Of a stretch of 64,000 nt of DNA, positions 45,420-54,538 are shown piece by piece; positions within the stretch are counted from its first letter, which is position 1; each line of letters starts with the position of its first letter. The notes beneath the pieces are model-generated. The model was not told where the DNA came from. It ran no database searches and was given only the letters and a program-made list of their open reading frames with translations. The position numbers and the translations under genes were made by a program. This stretch comes from Albibacterium bauzanense (lineage in GTDB: Bacteria > Bacteroidota > Bacteroidia > Sphingobacteriales > Sphingobacteriaceae): contig NZ_SMGO01000002.1 of assembly GCF_004339765.1 (NCBI RefSeq), positions 248,001 through 312,000 on the forward strand. The letters are read 5' to 3'.

Positions 45420-46285
45420 TATGAAATAAAATCAAATAATAATGTTAATTGAATGAGCGGCAAATAGAAAAATGATGTAAACATAACTTTCCTTGCCGAG
45501 GCAATATCCAATTTTATAAATAATTGCCATGAATACCAAATAAATAATAAAGTTGCCACTATGGAAACGACGGCAACAATGTAGCCTCCAAATCCCATAA
45601 AGGTAGGCAATAAACCTACTGGAATTAAAAGAAGCGTTGAAAACAAAACCATAAAAGCACTTATCTTATCACGTTTTGTAGTAGGTAATAATCTAAATCC
45701 GGCTTTCTTATAATCTTCATCCAATACCCATGCAATCGCCCAAAAATGCGGAAATTGCCATACAAATTGAATAGTAAATAATATAATAGGTATCCAGGAA
45801 ATAACTGGTTGATCAAAAGCTGCAAAATAACCTATTAAGGGTGGTAATGCTCCAGGAATAGCACCAACAAAAACAGCTATTGGAGACATTCTCTTAACAG
45901 GTGTATAGATAAAAGCATATAGAACGATAGAAAATGCAGAAAGAGCTCCAGTTAGGATGTTAAGTTTAAACAATAAGATAGTACCGAAAAGGCCCATAAA
46001 TAAACTAAGGATCAGTGCCTGTCCTGTCTTCATTCTACCTGAAGGTAAGGGACGATCGGCTGTTCTGGTCATTAACTTATCCAAATCCCGTTCTAATATT
46101 TCATTAAAACCATTTGCTGATCCTGTAACCAGAAATCCACTAACTGTTAGGATCGCCCAATTAATCCAATTGATATCTCCTTGTACACGACTCCCAATTA
46201 AAAAAGCAATTGAAGCAGAAAACACTACCGTAAGTGTCAGTCTCAGCTTTACCAGCTTTTTAAAATCATCTATAAAATCTTTCAC
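45419..46285 (-). CDS. ctaB: Protoheme IX farnesyltransferase (heme O synthase)
   Basis: Adds farnesyl to heme B to form heme O. The 288-residue UbiA-family enzyme has the first aspartate motif in NEILERDLDKLMTRTADRPLPSGRM (near 64-86) and the second in the WVLDEDYKKAGFRLLP segment (near 190). Nine membrane helices are predicted. It works with the ctaA product encoded just upstream (8-base gap) to supply heme A to the oxidase. Confidence 0.95.
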   Translation of the reverse strand: MKDFIDDFKKLVKLRLTLTVVFSASIAFLIGSRVQGDINWINWAILTVSGFLVTGSANGFNEILERDLDKLMTRTADRPLPSGRMKTGQALILSLFMGLFGTILLFKLNILTGALSAFSIVLYAFIYTPVKRMSPIAVFVGAIPGALPPLIGYFAAFDQPVISWIPIILFTIQFVWQFPHFWAIAWVLDEDYKKAGFRLLPTTKRDKISAFMVLFSTLLLIPVGLLPTFMGFGGYIVAVVSIVATLLFIWYSWQLFIKLDIASARKVMFTSFFYLPLIQLTLLFDFIS

Positions 46286-46293
46286 TCTTTATT

Positions 46294-47355
46294 TTAAAGC
46301 CCGATATACTGGCTGGTTTTACTTAATAATAATATAAGATAATACTGAACTCCAAAAACTAAAGTTCCTACTACCAAATGAACAGTTTGCATATAGGCAG
46401 GCATATTAAAATATGCCAAGATTAAACCACTTATGATCTGAACTAACATTAAGATCATCATGACGTTAACCATGTAGCTCTGACTGCCATTTCTTGCAAA
46501 ACGAGAACGAATAATAAAGAACAAAACACCATTGAGAATAAAGGCAGCAAGAGCTAATTCTCTATGCCAGATAAAACTATCTCCCAGCTTCGATACCCAT
46601 AATTCTCGTTGTCCCCCATTAAAGCTCGCTGATATCTCATCAATACTTTCACGGATATCTGTACCAATAACAACCTGGACAAGGGTTAAAGCAAGAACTA
46701 CTATGGCTAATACTTTTACCCATATAAATTCTTGATTTGATAACATACTTTTATCCCTCGAGATTCTCGCCTGGAAGTAAGTATAAATTGCAATACCTAA
46801 TATAACCAAGGCCAAAAGCATATGAACGGTTATGACCCATGGTGTTAAATTTGTTGAAACAACTATAGATCCCAACCAACCCTGAAACCCAACAAGAAAA
46901 AGATTAAACAGGCTTAAAAAAAAGATTCGCTTCTTAAAACGCCAAAATGCGGTTGAAAAGATTAAGCATAATATCATCAATAATCCTAATGTAGCTCCCG
47001 ACAAACGATTAATATATTCTGTCCAGGTTTTAGCTGCATTAAAATCTTCATGCACTAATATGCTTTTATCATTCCTGATTTTAAAAGCTAGTTCTGAAAA
47101 ACCCAACTTATCCAATGTATTGGCGAAACGTTCATTCTTTTTTGCACGACCGTCAATATAATGCTGTTCATAATTCGGAGGTAACTGAGAAACATCAGTA
47201 GGAGGGATAATCTGATTAAAGCATTTCGGCCAATCTGGGCATCCCATTCCTGAACCTGTACTCCGAACAACCCCTCCGGCAAGTATCACAACATAAAGAA
47301 CAATAATGGTAATTTTGATTACCATTATAAATCTTTTTTCAGCTGGTAAGTACAT
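46294..47355 (-). CDS. ctaA: Heme A synthase (COX15/CtaA)
   Basis: Oxidises heme O to heme A. 353 residues with eight membrane helices; the start of the family, ILAGGVVRSTGSGMGCPDWPKCF (residues 19-41), is clear, as are conserved histidines in VTVHMLLALV, WHRELALAAF and VHLVVGTL. The N-terminal EKRFIMVIK matches family alignment at the 47355 start. It follows coxA after 16 bases. Confidence 0.94.
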   Translation of the reverse strand: MYLPAEKRFIMVIKITIIVLYVVILAGGVVRSTGSGMGCPDWPKCFNQIIPPTDVSQLPPNYEQHYIDGRAKKNERFANTLDKLGFSELAFKIRNDKSILVHEDFNAAKTWTEYINRLSGATLGLLMILCLIFSTAFWRFKKRIFFLSLFNLFLVGFQGWLGSIVVSTNLTPWVITVHMLLALVILGIAIYTYFQARISRDKSMLSNQEFIWVKVLAIVVLALTLVQVVIGTDIRESIDEISASFNGGQRELWVSKLGDSFIWHRELALAAFILNGVLFFIIRSRFARNGSQSYMVNVMMILMLVQIISGLILAYFNMPAYMQTVHLVVGTLVFGVQYYLILLLSKTSQYIGL

Positions 47356-47371
47356 GCCCTTCTCCTCCTAA

Positions 47372-49261
47372 TTACTTACTTTCTTCGTCTACTACAAGTT
47401 GTTGTGCTTCCCATTCTCTCTGTATTTTCTCTGCTTCAGGATTTCCTTCAAAATCATGTGGTAAGTTAGAACTCATCGTTTCTGAATAAGGTACCGTTTG
47501 TGGTATAAAATCTTCTGAATGTCCTGGCTTACTATAATCATATGGCCAACGATGAACTGTTGGAAGCTCTCCAGGCCAGTTACCATGGATACGCTCTATA
47601 GGAGTAGTCCATTCTAATGTATTCGCACCCCAAGGATTTTGTGTAGCTAACTTTCCGTGCTTCATTGAATGAAAGAAATTCCAGGCAAATGCAACTTGTG
47701 CTAACCCTGCTATGATAGCTGACCAGGTAATAAACACGTTTACAGAAAGCCATTTCTCCATAAATTCAAAAGAAGTAAATGCATAGTATCTACGAGGAAC
47801 ACCGTCTATTCCCATAAAGTGCATAGGAATAAATACGAAGTAAGCTCCGACAAAAGTTATCCAGAAATGTAAATAACCTAAGCGATTATTCATCATTCTA
47901 CCAAACATTTTAGGATACCAGTGGTAAACCCCTGCAAGCATACCAAAAATAGCAGCAGAACCCATGACTAAATGGAAGTGGGCTACAATAAAGTAAGTAT
48001 CATGAACCTGGATATCAATTGCAGCATTACCTACGAACAAACCAGTTATACCTCCAGATATAAAGAAGGAAACCATACCGATTGAGAAAACCATTGCTGG
48101 TGTAAATCGAATATTTCCTCGCCATATGGTTGCTATGTAATTAAATACTTTCACAGCAGAAGGAACCGCAATAATCAAAGTCGTTATCATAAACACCCCT
48201 CCTAAGAAAGGACTCATCCCTGTAACAAACATATGGTGACCCCAAACCAAGAAGGAAAGGACTGAAATACCAAGCAAAGAATAAACCATCGCATGATATC
48301 CAAAAATTGGCTTTCTTGAGTTTATAGAGATAACTTCAGATACGATACCAAAAGAAGGTAATATTACAATATATACTTCCGGGTGACCTAAGAACCAAAA
48401 TAAGTGTTCAAATAAGATAGGACTTCCTCCCTCATGAGCTAGTATCTGACCTTGAACAATTATATCTGATAAATAAAAGCTGGTACCCATACTGCGGTCA
48501 AAGAAAAGCAATACAACAGCAGATACAAGAACCGGGAATGATAATAAACCTAAAATAGCGGTGAATAATAAAGCCCATATTGTTAATGGCATTCTCCACA
48601 AGCTCATTCCTTTAGTACGCATATTAAGAATTGTACTGATGTAGTTAATACCTCCCATTACCTGAGATGCTATAAATATTCCAATACTAATTAACCACAA
48701 TGTCATACCTGTTCCAGATCCACTAATAGCAGTAGGAAGAGCCGATAGTGGAGGGTATATTGTCCAACCAGCTGAAGCAGGACCACTTTCAACAAAGAAA
48801 GAGGCTAGCATAACTACACAAGCAACAAAGAAAAACCAGTAAGATAGCATGTTCATAAATGGAGCAGCCATATCACGAGCACCAATTTGCAAAGGAATTA
48901 AGAGATTACTGAAAGTTCCACTCAAACCTGCCGTTAGTACAAAGAACACCATGATTGTACCATGGATTGTAACCAAGGCCAGGAAGAATTCTGGCTTAAT
49001 ACGCCCGCCTTCAGCCCATTTACCTAAGAAAACCTCCAGAATAGGGAAATCTTTCTCAGGCCAAGCCAATTGCAAACGGAAAAGGATTGATAAGAAAAGT
49101 GCTATAAATGCCATTATAATCCCTGTGATCAGGAATTGCTTGGCTATCATTTTATGATCTTGAGTGAAAACATATTTTGTTATAAATGTTTCCTTATGCC
49201 CATGATCATGATGATCGTTGTGATTATAATCTGCTGCTGGCAGAGTAGTTGTAGTTGCCAT
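47372..49261 (-). CDS. coxA: Cytochrome c oxidase subunit I
   Basis: Catalytic subunit with low-spin heme a, heme a3 and CuB. At 629 residues it is longer than the core 12-helix protein because of an N-terminal polar His-rich segment and a C-terminal hydrophilic tail. Markers: LVTIHGTIMVFF (heme a ligand region), WFLGHPEVYIVILPSFG with the His-Tyr cross-link site, WGHHMFVTGM for CuB, and DIQVHDTYFIVAHFHLVMG for heme ligands. Electrons come from subunit II encoded upstream. Confidence 0.97.
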   Translation of the reverse strand: MATTTTLPAADYNHNDHHDHGHKETFITKYVFTQDHKMIAKQFLITGIIMAFIALFLSILFRLQLAWPEKDFPILEVFLGKWAEGGRIKPEFFLALVTIHGTIMVFFVLTAGLSGTFSNLLIPLQIGARDMAAPFMNMLSYWFFFVACVVMLASFFVESGPASAGWTIYPPLSALPTAISGSGTGMTLWLISIGIFIASQVMGGINYISTILNMRTKGMSLWRMPLTIWALLFTAILGLLSFPVLVSAVVLLFFDRSMGTSFYLSDIIVQGQILAHEGGSPILFEHLFWFLGHPEVYIVILPSFGIVSEVISINSRKPIFGYHAMVYSLLGISVLSFLVWGHHMFVTGMSPFLGGVFMITTLIIAVPSAVKVFNYIATIWRGNIRFTPAMVFSIGMVSFFISGGITGLFVGNAAIDIQVHDTYFIVAHFHLVMGSAAIFGMLAGVYHWYPKMFGRMMNNRLGYLHFWITFVGAYFVFIPMHFMGIDGVPRRYYAFTSFEFMEKWLSVNVFITWSAIIAGLAQVAFAWNFFHSMKHGKLATQNPWGANTLEWTTPIERIHGNWPGELPTVHRWPYDYSKPGHSEDFIPQTVPYSETMSSNLPHDFEGNPEAEKIQREWEAQQLVVDEESK

Positions 49262-49282
49262 AAGTCTTTTTAACTCCTATTT

Positions 49283-50626
49283 TTAGTTATTTGATACCAT
49301 TTTATTACCATCAATTACAAGATTCGCCTGCTTAGGTTGGGATAATTCCTTAAATTCCTTTTGCATAGTATCATCAAAGTAATAAGTTTGTTGGCTTAAC
49401 CATTCTTTATATTCTGCATCCGTTACAACAATCACTTTCTTTTGCATGTTATAATGTCCGCTTCCACAGATCTTAGAACATAAAAGAATGAAATTATAAT
49501 CCGGATCTCCTACTTTCTCTCTCATTTCTTCTGTCGTATATTTAGGAACGATGTAAAAGAATGTTGGCATTCCCGGAACAGCATTAATTTGAACGCGGAA
49601 TTCTGGAATATAGAATGAATGTAAAACGTCTTTAGAATTTATAGTGAAATGAACTGGTTTTCCGACAGGTAACACAATATCTCCTGCACGAATGTCATCC
49701 AAAGCACTATTATCAGTAAAATCAATACCTAGTCCATTTACAGGGGTAGTAAGTTTAAAATTACGTTTCCCTACTGTATTATCTCTACCGCCATAACGAA
49801 TATTCCAAGCGAACTGTTCTGCAGTAATCTCTATCTGCAAAGCTTCTTTTTGTTGCTCTTCAGGAATATTTGTAATGCCTCTCCATGTAAAGAATCCAAA
49901 TAAAACCAGGATTGTCAAAACAACAGCCGGAGTAATTGTCCAAATTTTCTCTAAAGCATTATTATGTGGGTAGTAGTACGCTTTTCTTTTATCTGAGCCT
50001 CTATATTTAAAGGCAAAGCCGAACAAAGCAATATGAGTAAGAACTAATACAATGGTTGTAATAATTGTAGTAATTATAAACAAGGTATCAATACGTGCAC
50101 CATGTTCAGTTGCTGCTTCGCGAAAACTCTGTGTACCATGATGTGCGTATGACCAGTATATTCCATAAAGGAATACGATTAATCCTACCAGGAAAAACCA
50201 AGCCTGATGTGAATGCCAGTTATTAACAGGCAGCTTCTTCCGCAAACCTTGTGTTAATTCATATACACTCAATACTTGACCTAGAATAGTTACAATAAAA
50301 CATACTAGAACAAATAGCAAGACATAATAAAAGAAGTTAACATAAACCTGGGCAGGAATACCCGCTTCTTCTTCAGCTGCTACAGCTGTTGTACTAGCAG
50401 ATGCTGGAGCTGATGTTGCTGAAACTTCAGAATCAGTAGCGGCAACAGAAGTATCTGTTGCAGTAGCGGAGTCAACTGCTGAACTATCGGTAGTTGCCAC
50501 CTGCTCAGTATCAGCATTAACTGCTGCCGTATCGGTTTGGGCAAAACTAGGGCTATGGAACAGGAACAACAGTCCAAACACGAGCCCAAAAACTCCTTTA
50601 ATATGAATGAATCCTTTTAATCTCAT
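49283..50626 (-). CDS. coxB: Cytochrome c oxidase subunit II (CuA)
   Basis: 447 residues with a signal peptide (to about residue 29), then a low-complexity spacer of Ala/Thr/Ser/Asp (about 30-85), one extra hydrophobic segment near 95-115 and two more membrane helices, then the cupredoxin CuA domain. The copper ligands are in the CSKICGSGHYNM motif (near 382-393). No cytochrome c domain is fused at the C-terminus, so electrons must arrive via ActA or ActE haems. The long N-terminal spacer is unusual for the family. Confidence 0.95.
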   Translation of the reverse strand: MRLKGFIHIKGVFGLVFGLLFLFHSPSFAQTDTAAVNADTEQVATTDSSAVDSATATDTSVAATDSEVSATSAPASASTTAVAAEEEAGIPAQVYVNFFYYVLLFVLVCFIVTILGQVLSVYELTQGLRKKLPVNNWHSHQAWFFLVGLIVFLYGIYWSYAHHGTQSFREAATEHGARIDTLFIITTIITTIVLVLTHIALFGFAFKYRGSDKRKAYYYPHNNALEKIWTITPAVVLTILVLFGFFTWRGITNIPEEQQKEALQIEITAEQFAWNIRYGGRDNTVGKRNFKLTTPVNGLGIDFTDNSALDDIRAGDIVLPVGKPVHFTINSKDVLHSFYIPEFRVQINAVPGMPTFFYIVPKYTTEEMREKVGDPDYNFILLCSKICGSGHYNMQKKVIVVTDAEYKEWLSQQTYYFDDTMQKEFKELSQPKQANLVIDGNKMVSNN

Positions 50627-50670
50627 TTTAATTATAACAGTTAAACTCTAAATTTATATACAAGCAAAAA

Positions 50671-51891
50671 CTAAATCTGGTGATGCAAACTTTCTTCAAT
50701 AAATGGATGATTCTGAGGCGCTAAAGAATGTTTACTCAATCTATTTAACATCAAGAAGGCAAATAATCCAGCAAAACCCACTGCCATTCCAATTTCAGTT
50801 AATCCAAATCCTCTATTTTCCTCAACCGTTCCTGGCATAATCATTAAATAATAATCCAGCCAATGGCCAAGAAGCAACATAATACAAACTCCTGCTAATA
50901 CTTTCGGGTTTCTCACCCATGATCTATTGACCAAAATCAGAATAGGTGCAACAAAATTAATAATAATATTCAACCAAAACCAAGGTTTATACTCAGGCTC
51001 CCAACGTTTATAGAAATAAACCGTTTCTTCCGGCATATTGGCATACCAAATTAGCATAAATTGTGCAAACCATACGTAACACCAGAATATAGAGAAACCA
51101 TAAATTAATTTACCCATATCATGTAAATGATTCTCATTTATCCAGCTCATATAGCCAGCTTTCTTTAAAAGAATGATAGTTAAGGTAATAGCACATAAAC
51201 CGCTAACCCATAAAGCAGCAAAATTATACCATCCGAACATTGTTGAAAACCAATGTGCTTCTAATGACATAATAGTGTCAAAAATCCAAAGTGGAGAAGT
51301 AAACCCGAAGATCACTAAAAAGAAAGTCGAGTATTTAAAACTTTTCTTATAAGAATTCATTCCACCTTCTAAATCTTCATTATACGAAAATTTAGCCAGC
51401 ATAACAGCGAAGAAACTATATGCACCCATCAGTACTACTTCACGAAGTAAGAATCCGGGAGCATTTAGATAGCCAGATTTTCCACTAATTAAAGGATCAA
51501 AGTTAGGGCTTTCAGGATCAACCAACCCTTCTCCATACCAGTGATGATATAGGTTGTGAGAGAATAACCCGGCAACGCATATACCCAATAAGATTAAAGA
51601 AGCAATAGGTAATACGCTAGAAAAGGCCTGTGGAACTCTTATCATCCCTGCTGACCATCCTGATTGAGTTACATATTGAATTGCCAAAAAACATGTACCG
51701 GCTGCACAAACACATGCCAAATAATAACTCATTAATAATAAGTTGGCGAAAGTTCTTTCACTTCCATTAAATACAAAGCCATAAACGATAGCAATTACTC
51801 CTATCAAAATGGCAATCAGACTCCAGGTTTTTGGCTTCCCTGAAAAGTCGAATTGTTCACTAAAGTTATAAGAATGTTGATTAGTCTCCAT
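50671..51891 (-). CDS. actF: Alternative complex III subunit ActF (quinol:cytochrome c oxidoreductase membrane subunit)
   Basis: 406 residues with about ten membrane helices. ActF is the second NrfD-like membrane subunit of alternative complex III (with ActC) and helps shape the membrane core. Typical pieces are WVRNPKVLAGVCIMLLLGHWLDYYLM and a long Trp/Tyr-rich loop FYKRWEPEYKPWFW. It sits between actE and coxB as in other Bacteroidota. Confidence 0.92.
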   Translation of the reverse strand: METNQHSYNFSEQFDFSGKPKTWSLIAILIGVIAIVYGFVFNGSERTFANLLLMSYYLACVCAAGTCFLAIQYVTQSGWSAGMIRVPQAFSSVLPIASLILLGICVAGLFSHNLYHHWYGEGLVDPESPNFDPLISGKSGYLNAPGFLLREVVLMGAYSFFAVMLAKFSYNEDLEGGMNSYKKSFKYSTFFLVIFGFTSPLWIFDTIMSLEAHWFSTMFGWYNFAALWVSGLCAITLTIILLKKAGYMSWINENHLHDMGKLIYGFSIFWCYVWFAQFMLIWYANMPEETVYFYKRWEPEYKPWFWLNIIINFVAPILILVNRSWVRNPKVLAGVCIMLLLGHWLDYYLMIMPGTVEENRGFGLTEIGMAVGFAGLFAFLMLNRLSKHSLAPQNHPFIEESLHHQI

Positions 51892-51909
51892 TTGTAATAT
51901 CTATTTATT

Positions 51910-52494
51910 CTATCGTTGTTGTAATTCGTGAACATGCATTACTACTTTCCAGCGTTCTTCAGGAGAGAGCTGTGATGCATGCGACCCCATTAAGTTTAAT
52001 CCATAATAGATGGTATGATAGATCTTACCATCAGTTAAATCTTTCATTAAACCTCCACGAGAAGAATTACCCGTAGCATATGATGGAGGAGGAGGAAATT
52101 TCTCTAATTTAACAATACTTCCATCACCATGACCTGACTCACCATGACAAGGCTGACAAAAACGAAGATACAGGACTTCTCCATCTTTCAAATTCTTCTC
52201 TGTTCTCTCAAGAGGATTATGAAAGTTAGCACTTGCCTCCTCGTAGCCTTCCATCGTATTTTCATACGGATACTTGTCAAAACCAATAGGAACAGTTCCT
52301 GCCGGAGGTGTTTGAGCAGTTATTTTATTTGCAAAATTATTATTTAATTGATCAGGATTATACCCTATTGGGTCATACATGTTTCGTGAAAACTCCATTC
52401 CTGTATCTGTTGTCCTGCCATCTCCACAAGAAGAAACAACAGCGGCCAAAGCTACAGCAATGCATGCAGATCCTATTATTCTAATCTTATTCAT
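51910..52494 (-). CDS. actE: Alternative complex III subunit ActE (mono-heme cytochrome c lipoprotein)
   Basis: 194 residues starting at 52494 (MNKIRIIGSAC). A lipoprotein signal ends at C23 (VVSSC). The heme-c site is CQPCHG (C113, C116, H117), and a distal methionine is likely in LNLMGSHASQL. It is the exposed electron carrier of the complex. An ATG at 52503 or 52536 is possible, but only 52494 gives a clean signal peptide. It overlaps actD by 8 bases. Confidence 0.92.
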   Translation of the reverse strand: MNKIRIIGSACIAVALAAVVSSCGDGRTTDTGMEFSRNMYDPIGYNPDQLNNNFANKITAQTPPAGTVPIGFDKYPYENTMEGYEEASANFHNPLERTEKNLKDGEVLYLRFCQPCHGESGHGDGSIVKLEKFPPPPSYATGNSSRGGLMKDLTDGKIYHTIYYGLNLMGSHASQLSPEERWKVVMHVHELQQR

Positions 52495-53023
52495 AGCTAA
52501 CATATTTCCTCTCGTTATGCAAAACGTCAATTGCACCGGCTTCTTTTAATAAACTTTCTATTTTAGTGTGGTCTGTGTTTTCCTGTGCATCAATGGCGAT
52601 TACAAATCGATCATTTGTAGCACGAAAATCCATTACTCTTGGGGCTCTGCCAGGAAATAAGTGATTTCTGAAGAAGAATACAGAAACCATACCCAAGGCA
52701 GTAATTAAAATTGTTACCTCAAATGTAACTGGCACAAAATTGGGCATAGCAAAAGCAGGTTTTCCCCCAATATTCATTGGCCAATCATAAACCATTGTAT
52801 AATAAAGTAATGAAAAACCCAACGTAAACCCTAGTAAACCACACAAGAAGGCCACAATAGGCAACCTAGAAGGAGGTACTCCTAGTTTTGCTTCAATACC
52901 ATGTATCGGCATAGGAGTGAAAACATCGTAAATAGCAATGTTATTTTCCTGCAATTTATCGATACCATGCATCATCTCGTCAGGATCTCCGAAACTTCCT
53001 AATATATATTTTATCGTGCTCAT
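52487..53023 (-). CDS. actD: Alternative complex III subunit ActD (DUF3341)
   Basis: 178 residues: a soluble N-terminal ferredoxin-like part (KYILGSFGDPDEMMHGIDKLQ, 5-25) and two membrane helices (about 58-80 and 100-120). DUF3341 is the standard ActD family. It bridges the membrane core to the peripheral subunits. Overlaps actE by 8 bases; 5 bases from actC. Confidence 0.92.
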   Translation of the reverse strand: MSTIKYILGSFGDPDEMMHGIDKLQENNIAIYDVFTPMPIHGIEAKLGVPPSRLPIVAFLCGLLGFTLGFSLLYYTMVYDWPMNIGGKPAFAMPNFVPVTFEVTILITALGMVSVFFFRNHLFPGRAPRVMDFRATNDRFVIAIDAQENTDHTKIESLLKEAGAIDVLHNERKYVSYE

Positions 53024-53028
53024 CCTTG

Positions 53029-54507
53029 TTATTTTACTAATTCCTTAATATCACTTTCTGTAAGTACATCGTATTTTTTCAATGAAGCTGTATAGTATTC
53101 TATTTCTTCAGCATGCTGATGTCCTTCTTGAATTAATTTTTTCTTAGCTTCAAAGCTTTGAGTTTTCAATAGTAGTTTTACTTCAGCAATTGCTACTGGT
53201 GGAAGAACTCTAAGGAATAATAAGAACATCGTAAAGAATAATCCTATTGATCCTATAAATATGCCTACATCTACTATTGTAGGATAGAACATTGCCCAAC
53301 TTGATGGTAAATAATCGCGGTGTAAAGAAGTAACGATAATTACAAAGCGTTCAAACCACATACCGATATTCACCACAATAGAAAATATCCATGAAAGTGC
53401 AATATTAGTTCTAACCTTTTTAAACCACATAAATTGGGTCATTAACACATTACATCCATACATCAATAAACCAGCCCACCAATAAGGTCCAACAAATCTG
53501 TTTATGAAAGTATATTGCTCATACTCGCTTCCAGAATAGTAAGCGATAAAGAATTCAGTAAGATAAGCTATACCTACAATTGATCCTGTTACCAGAATAA
53601 TTTTATTCATGGATTCGATATGGAACATTGTAATATAATTTTCCAATCCTAATACTTTACGTGCAACCAGTAAAAGGGTTTGTACCATAGCAAATCCAGA
53701 GAAAATTGCTCCTGCAACGAAGTATGGCGGGAAAATAGTAGTATGCCAACCAGGAATAACTGAAGTTGCAAAGTCCATAGATACAATAGTATGTACTGAA
53801 AGTACCAATGGAGTTGCGATACCAGCTAATATTAAACACACAATCTCAAATCGTTGCCAGGTCTTTACCGATCCGTTCCATCCAAATGAAAGAATAGAAT
53901 AGATTCTGCGTCTTAAACCAATAGCACGATCTCTAATAGTTGCAATATCTGGCAATAACCCAACATACCAGAATACTAAAGAAACTGTAAAATAGGTAGA
54001 GATTGCAAAAGCATCCCAAACTAATGGAGAGTTAAAGTTTACCCATAAAGAACCAAACTGATTAGGGATTGGGAAAATCCAATAAGCCAACCAAGGTCGA
54101 CCCATATGGGCAACTACGTATGTTGCTGCACAAATAACAGCAAAAATCGTCATTGCTTCCGCAGAGCGGTTAATGGAATTACGCCAATTTTGACGAAATA
54201 ATAATAATACAGCAGAGATTAACGTTCCTGCGTGACCAATACCAACCCACCAAACGAAGGTTGTAATATCCCAAGCCCAACCCACAGTTTTATTTAATCC
54301 CCAAGCTCCAATTCCTGTCCAAAAAGTATAACTAACACTTACTACCCAAAGAAGTGCACCCAAAGCAGCTACGATAAATCCAATCCACCAAGCTTTATTA
54401 GGCTTATTTTCTACGGAAACGAGAATATCGTCTGTGACTTTAGCGTAAGTAATATTTTCCCCCGTAACGAGAGGTTCTCTAATAATAGATTCGTTGTGCG
54501 ATGACAT
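53029..54507 (-). CDS. actC: Alternative complex III subunit ActC (NrfD/polysulfide-reductase-like membrane subunit)
   Basis: 492 residues with about ten membrane helices in an NrfD fold. It forms the quinol site with ActB. Recognisable pieces: [47 protein letters not shown]-type segment (bases about 53690-53760) and the C-terminal cytoplasmic tail of about 50 residues ([17 protein letters not shown]). Encoded between actB and actD. Confidence 0.93.
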   Translation of the reverse strand: MSSHNESIIREPLVTGENITYAKVTDDILVSVENKPNKAWWIGFIVAALGALLWVVSVSYTFWTGIGAWGLNKTVGWAWDITTFVWWVGIGHAGTLISAVLLLFRQNWRNSINRSAEAMTIFAVICAATYVVAHMGRPWLAYWIFPIPNQFGSLWVNFNSPLVWDAFAISTYFTVSLVFWYVGLLPDIATIRDRAIGLRRRIYSILSFGWNGSVKTWQRFEIVCLILAGIATPLVLSVHTIVSMDFATSVIPGWHTTIFPPYFVAGAIFSGFAMVQTLLLVARKVLGLENYITMFHIESMNKIILVTGSIVGIAYLTEFFIAYYSGSEYEQYTFINRFVGPYWWAGLLMYGCNVLMTQFMWFKKVRTNIALSWIFSIVVNIGMWFERFVIIVTSLHRDYLPSSWAMFYPTIVDVGIFIGSIGLFFTMFLLFLRVLPPVAIAEVKLLLKTQSFEAKKKLIQEGHQHAEEIEYYTASLKKYDVLTESDIKELVK

Positions 54508-54538
54508 ATTCTTTATATTTCAGATATATTATTCTTGT

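Noticed and set aside
45957-46337. A 126-codon open frame opposite ctaB and ctaA
   Set aside because: It spans the junction of two real genes on the other strand and has no recognisable features.
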